Of a DNA stretch of 37,906 nucleotides, positions 34,308 through 37,906 are shown piece after piece (the first letter of the stretch is position 1; each line of letters begins with the position of its first letter). Where the stretch lies: assembly GCF_000211815.1 (NCBI RefSeq), contig NZ_GL890838.1:16713-54618 (forward strand), given 5' to 3'. The notes under the pieces are model-generated. The model made no database searches, was not told the DNA's origin, and saw only the letters and a list, made by a program, of their open reading frames with translations. A program made the position numbers and the translations under genes. Source of the stretch: Moorena producens 3L. GTDB lineage: Bacteria > Cyanobacteriota > Cyanobacteriia > Cyanobacteriales > Coleofasciculaceae.

Positions 34308-36740
34308 ATGATGAGATTAGAGCAGTTCCAGATTCTACGTGAGCTTACAGTCGATGAAGCAGCTTGTGAGCAGCTTCAAGAAATTTTATTAGCTCAGGAA
34401 ACCAAATACCAAAAGGCACAAGAGCAAATTCACTTTCAGGCTTGTTTATTAGATAACTTACCTATTGGGGTTATTGCCATAGATATGGATGGAACAATTA
34501 TCCATTGGAATAGTTATGCCTGTAAGCTATATCAATGGCAAGCCCAAGATGTTATTGGGTCGCAGCTATCCGAGATCATGTTTCCCCCTAGAAGTCATGC
34601 TGCCATCAAAGAAATTTTTGCTCAATTGTCCCAGTTAGAGTTTTGGCAGGGTGAGTTGCTCATTCAACGCCAAGACGGTAGCCAATTGGCTAGGGATTTT
34701 AGGATTAGTGTCCTGGAAGATCAGGTAGGGAAACAGATTGGTTTTGTAGCAACTGTCGTTGATGCTAAAGAGGGCAAACAGGCAGAGATTGACCGTAGGT
34801 CACGCTACGCGATTGGCCATAGGCCACGCTACGCGAACGCACTGTCTAACCAGGTGGCTCAAGATAAGCTGAGGCAGGCAATGGGTGATTCCCTTCGGGA
34901 AAACTTTGCAGCCCGCATTCGTAAGTCTTTAGATGTGGAGACAATTCTAAATACCACAGTTAATCAAGTTCGTCGATTGTTACAAGCAGATCGGGTAGCA
35001 GTTTATCGCTTCGAGTCGGATTGGAGAGGTAGATTCACAGTAGAGTCTGTAGAATCACCCTGGCAGCCGATTACAGGTAGGGAAATGTATAATCCCCACT
35101 TCTGGGAAACCCATGCTAATCAGTACCGGTATGCTCCAATCCAAGCGATTGAAGATATCTATTCTGATTCTGGGGGCTTGTCCTCCTATGAAGTTAATTG
35201 CCTAGCTCAGTTTCAAGTCGTTGCTAACTTGGTAGTTCCGATCATTTGTGACCCTCAACTAGACCAAAACCAACCTAAAGACTCACCTCTGTGGGGACTA
35301 CTGGTTGCCCATCAGTGTAGTAGACCACGACAGTGGCAGTTTTGGGAAAGAAATTTGTGGAAATCAGTAGCAGACCATGTAGGAATTGCGATTCAGCAGG
35401 CTCAAATTTATCAGGAAAACCAACTCAAAGCCCAACGGGAAGCAACGCTCAATCAGTTTACTCAAAAGATTCGTAGCTCTCTTGATTTAGAGCAGATTTT
35501 TAGCACAGCCACTCAAGGAATTAGTCAGCTGTTGGACGTTGACCTAGTAGAAATTCAAGAATATCTGCCACAGCGGCAGGTTTGGTTAACGGTATCTCAA
35601 TGTAGTAAACACCCTAACTTGAGTAGCCCTTTGGGGGCTGAAACTCCCGATGCGGACAATGAGATTAATCGCAAGATCAAAAATCTCGAAGTGGTGCGTA
35701 TTAACAATAGCTGCAACTTAAACCTTGAGGATAGTTGCCATGGGTTACTTGTACCACTAAGGTTTCAAAACCGCCTTTGGGGAAAACTGTGCCTGATCAA
35801 GATTGATAGTGATTACCAATGGTCTGATGGCGCAGTGACTTTGGTGCAGTCGATGGCTGAGCAACTTGCGATCGCAATTCAGCAAGGCCAGCTTTATCAG
35901 CGTCTGGCTAACCTCAACACCGACTTAGAACGGCAAGTACTTGAGCGCACCCAACAACTACGAGAGAGAATCCAGGAACTACAGAGACTAAACATGCTCA
36001 AAGATGATTTCTTAAGTACCGTTTCTCATGAACTGCGCACACCTCTATCCAATATGAAAATGGCAATACAGATGCTCAAAATTGCTCCGGAGAGTCAACG
36101 ACGACAGCGCTATACAGAGATTTTAGAATCTGAGTGTTACAGAGAAATTGAACTAATCAACGATTTACTCGACTTGCAGCGTTTAGAAACCGCCTCTTAT
36201 CAGGTTTCGAGAACAGTAGTAGACTTGAAAATATGGTTACACCAAATCATTGATTCCTTTTGCTCCCGTATCCAGGCACAACAGCAAATCCTGAAGTTGA
36301 CTCTGTCAGATAATTTGCCATCGGTTTTGATTGACAAGACCAGCTTCGGGCGAATTGTGACAGAACTGTTCAACAATGCTTGTAAATATACTCCAGCCAA
36401 CAGGCAGATTATTCTTGAGTTTTTTTACCAAAACAATCAGGATTTGGTCGGATCATATACCGTACCCAAGGTAATATTTAAAATCAGCAATCAAGCTGAG
36501 ATTGCTGATACGGAATTACCCCACATCTTCGATAAGTTCTATCGCATTCCTAATGCTGATCCTTGGAAGAGAGGTGGTACAGGATTAGGTCTAGCTTTGG
36601 TAAAGGAGCTAGTCAAGCAGCTCGACGGCATCATTCAGGTAGAAAGCTCTCAGAGATGGACTACATTTACCGTGCAAATTCCGGCTCCTCAAGGCTCCGA
36701 ACTCAATGGACACGACAACAGTTTGACGATCAAGTTTTAA
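34308..36740 (+). CDS. PAS-GAF-GAF sensor histidine kinase
   Basis: The 810-residue protein has a PAS domain (about 45-155: LLDNLPIGVIAIDMDGTIIH), two GAF domains (about 205-375, with RVAVYRFESDWRGRF and LLVAHQCSRPRQWQ; and about 390-530), a coiled coil, then HisKA with SHELRTPL (His at residue 574) and a HATPase domain (ELFNNACKYTP, GGTGLGLALVKELV). GAF1 lacks a clear bilin-attachment pattern, so it may not be a photoreceptor. Residues about 161-178 (IDRRSRYAIGHRPRYANA) come from a double family A repeat inserted in frame in the PAS-GAF linker. No response regulator adjoins. The signal is unknown. Cytosolic. Confidence 0.92.
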   Translation: MMRLEQFQILRELTVDEAACEQLQEILLAQETKYQKAQEQIHFQACLLDNLPIGVIAIDMDGTIIHWNSYACKLYQWQAQDVIGSQLSEIMFPPRSHAAIKEIFAQLSQLEFWQGELLIQRQDGSQLARDFRISVLEDQVGKQIGFVATVVDAKEGKQAEIDRRSRYAIGHRPRYANALSNQVAQDKLRQAMGDSLRENFAARIRKSLDVETILNTTVNQVRRLLQADRVAVYRFESDWRGRFTVESVESPWQPITGREMYNPHFWETHANQYRYAPIQAIEDIYSDSGGLSSYEVNCLAQFQVVANLVVPIICDPQLDQNQPKDSPLWGLLVAHQCSRPRQWQFWERNLWKSVADHVGIAIQQAQIYQENQLKAQREATLNQFTQKIRSSLDLEQIFSTATQGISQLLDVDLVEIQEYLPQRQVWLTVSQCSKHPNLSSPLGAETPDADNEINRKIKNLEVVRINNSCNLNLEDSCHGLLVPLRFQNRLWGKLCLIKIDSDYQWSDGAVTLVQSMAEQLAIAIQQGQLYQRLANLNTDLERQVLERTQQLRERIQELQRLNMLKDDFLSTVSHELRTPLSNMKMAIQMLKIAPESQRRQRYTEILESECYREIELINDLLDLQRLETASYQVSRTVVDLKIWLHQIIDSFCSRIQAQQQILKLTLSDNLPSVLIDKTSFGRIVTELFNNACKYTPANRQIILEFFYQNNQDLVGSYTVPKVIFKISNQAEIADTELPHIFDKFYRIPNADPWKRGGTGLGLALVKELVKQLDGIIQVESSQRWTTFTVQIPAPQGSELNGHDNSLTIKF
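34787..34842. repeat. Double family A repeat inside the histidine kinase gene
   Basis: Two units, gattgaccgtaggtcacgc then tacgc, and gattggccataggccacgc then tacgcgaacgc, lie head to tail. They keep the frame and read IDRRSRYAIGHRPRYANA. Confidence 0.88.
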
Positions 36741-36799
36741 TCTACCTTCTATGCTTAAGGGAATGCTTGGTCTGTTGCCCAAGGCTATGTTTTGCCTAA

Positions 36800-36835
36800 G
36801 GGTAGCGGTTAACTGATAGTTGAGTTGTGCTACCC
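36800..36835. terminator. Hairpin between the convergent kinase and psbN genes
   Basis: GGGTAGC (36800-36806) pairs with GCTACCC (36829-36835), with an AACT-GAT-AGTT mini-hairpin inside. It lies 60-95 bp after the kinase stop and 44 bp after the psbN stop on the other strand. No T-run follows, so termination is only plausible. Confidence 0.35.
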
Positions 36836-36878
36836 TAATCGCTTGTGACTTTCCCGGTTTGAATGGAACACCATTTTC

Positions 36879-37010
36879 TTAGTCTTCATGTTCTTCAAAC
36901 TGATCTACTAATTCCGCTGAAGGGGGTCCAAAAGCGGTGTAAATGGATATACCAGTGATACCGATCACAAAAACAAGGATAACAATGCTAAGGACTATTG
37001 CGGGTTCCAT
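36879..37010 (-). CDS. psbN: PsbN, photosystem II assembly protein
   Basis: The minus strand encodes 43 residues, MEPAIVLSIVILVFVIGITG then ISIYTAFGPPSAEL and VDQFEEHED, an almost textbook PsbN. The N-terminal half is the single membrane helix, and the acidic tail faces the soluble side. PsbN helps assemble the photosystem II reaction centre rather than being a stable subunit. psbH often lies nearby on the other strand in cyanobacteria; I looked for it in the next 900 bp and did not find it. Confidence 0.96.
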   Translation of the reverse strand: MEPAIVLSIVILVFVIGITGISIYTAFGPPSAELVDQFEEHED

Positions 37011-37418
37011 GGCTGAAATAAAATATTAGTTTGTTTTCTTTTTGAGACTCTGCTCTCTAAAACCTCGACAAACCTCCACATTTAGCTGACTACTTGAGGG
37101 AGAGCATGGGAGCAGCTACCCCTACCTGTGCTTTAACGATCAGGCCAAACGCGAGCTAAAGGGGATCTATTGTTAGGAGTAGAATCAGAGTCAATGGTAG
37201 CTTTTTTTGATGTTGTCTTAACAAATTTTAGTTTTATTGCTTTTTTTTAAGAATAGCACATAATCTTAACACTGTTAACAGACATGGCCAAACTGATAAA
37301 TACTATACAGTGTTAGACAGTGTTCGACAATATTTTAGATTTTCGTGTACTTTTGTTGATGTTTGTTGATAAAAAAATCCTAGTCCCTCAAAAAGATTAC
37401 TTGTGGTGAACGGCAGGC
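37011..37418. other. Upstream region of psbN
   Basis: No gene is recognised. Minus-strand bases about 37136-37248 are open without an ATG (ending SPLARVWPDR then stop), but no family fits. The psbN promoter probably lies here; I cannot place it. Confidence 0.4.
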
Positions 37419-37447
37419 TTGACAAATATAAGGTACTGTGTTAATAA
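37419..37447 (+). promoter_or_regulatory. Sigma70-type promoter candidate
   Basis: TTGACA (37419-37424) is followed after 17 bp by TAATAA (37442-37447). It points right, towards a stretch with no protein gene but several hairpins. Confidence 0.4.
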
Positions 37448-37454
37448 TGTGTTA

Positions 37455-37850
37455 ATTGTCTTGGGAAAAGGTGACGTGGCGCGTCATCACTGGGTATGTA
37501 GCCCCACATCCGGCAAATATAAATTTGTAATTTCCACGACCCTTACCTCACCAGGTACTTAGGCAAAAACCACGCTTTGATAGTCCTGCAAGTTAAACAT
37601 GTCTTAAGGATGTGCAGCTGGCGCAAACTCTCTCAAACTATTGCCGAGTCTGGATTCATTGAATTCAAGCGGCTTGTTGAGCATAAATGTCTTTGGTTTA
37701 GTGCCTCCTTAGTGTAAGCTGATACATGGTATCCATCGACTAAGGTCGGTAGCTCACAAAATTTCCAACCTACACAAGGCTTGGGGTCTCCCGTTATACC
37801 CGTGTTAAGCAGCGTCTGGCAGTGCCAGTAAGGGTTAGCGGGTTAGAAGT
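37455..37850 (+). ncRNA. Possible structured RNA (HEARO/omega-RNA-like), unproven
   Basis: After the promoter candidate no frame codes for a recognisable protein. Visible hairpins include TGACG-tggcg-CGTCA (about 37471-37485), ATGT-agcccc-ACAT (about 37496-37509) and CTGGC-agt-GCCAG (about 37818-37830). IscB-type elements carry a long structured RNA just upstream of the protein gene, and this genome has an IscB remnant at 2253-2758. The sequence ends at the start of a small inverted-repeat element (about 37851), so a downstream gene, if any, lies outside. The identity is a guess from position and memory. Confidence 0.25.
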
Positions 37851-37906
37851 TACCGTAAGATAGGGTCGCCTTTATAGGTGATGCTCGCCCATAGCCGCTC
37901 CGCGAA
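37849..37906. mobile_element. Start of a second MITE-like copy
   Basis: GAAGTTACCGTAAGATAGGG followed by TCGCCTTTATAGG shares words with the ends of the element at 3313-3540 (gaagttaccgtaaga and agggtcgcctt). The window ends before the other side. Confidence 0.4.

Noticed and set aside
37136..37248. Minus-strand short frame ending SPLARVWPDR
   Set aside because: There is no start codon, no ribosome site and no recognised family.
37100..37300. psbH divergent from psbN
   Set aside because: No frame on either strand shows the PsbH pattern (LNSEYGKVxPGWG).

Overview
The window looks like chromosome from a large-genome filamentous cyanobacterium. The evidence is a complete psbN, a CpcS/CpeS-type bilin lyase, many HIP1 octamers (GCGATCGC), heptameric short tandem repeats in almost every intergenic gap, and a heavy load of decayed insertion sequences. 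The repeat style recalls Moorena/Lyngbya-like genomes, but I cannot assign a species from sequence alone.

Layout. 1-190: start of a lysine-rich unknown protein, cut by the window edge. 190-7000: an insertion-sequence graveyard holding pieces of IS630-, IS701-, IS5-, IS1-, ISAs1- and IS4-like transposases and the C-terminal part of an IscB-type HNH protein. One IS5-family copy is inserted in the IS701 remnant with a clean TTA target duplication. 7244-9100: a UbiB/ABC1 kinase-like protein. 9100-9870: an IS66 fragment and 84-bp repeats. 9872-16514: a giant TPR/nSTAND-NTPase/15-WD40 protein and a second P-loop ATPase on the same strand, a possible signalling or conflict module. 16953-19694: two tandem Rpn/DUF4351-type nuclease-like paralogues and a third nuclease-like gene. 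19841-28096: a Gld-type ABC system (GldG-like, permease, ATPase; minus strand) split by an unusual Ser/Thr kinase and a flavin-binding oxidase-like gene. 28271-30424: a broken beta-helix/SLH surface protein gene. 30695-32280: two unrecognised proteins. 32587-33952: a CpcS-type lyase and a HEAT-repeat protein, probably phycobilisome-related. 34308-36740: a PAS-GAF-GAF histidine kinase. 36879-37010: psbN. 37011-37906: no protein gene recognised; a promoter-like site, a possibly structured RNA region and the start of a small inverted-repeat element.

The strongest theme is that a few families of short palindromic repeats have spread through the window and repeatedly landed inside coding sequences. 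In the CpcS lyase and the histidine kinase the reading frame survives, so the proteins carry repeat-encoded peptides in linkers or loops. In the SLH gene and several transposases they accompany or cause inactivation. One 50-bp repeat occurs as two exact copies 279 bp apart, one intergenic and one inside the lyase gene, which suggests recent spread.
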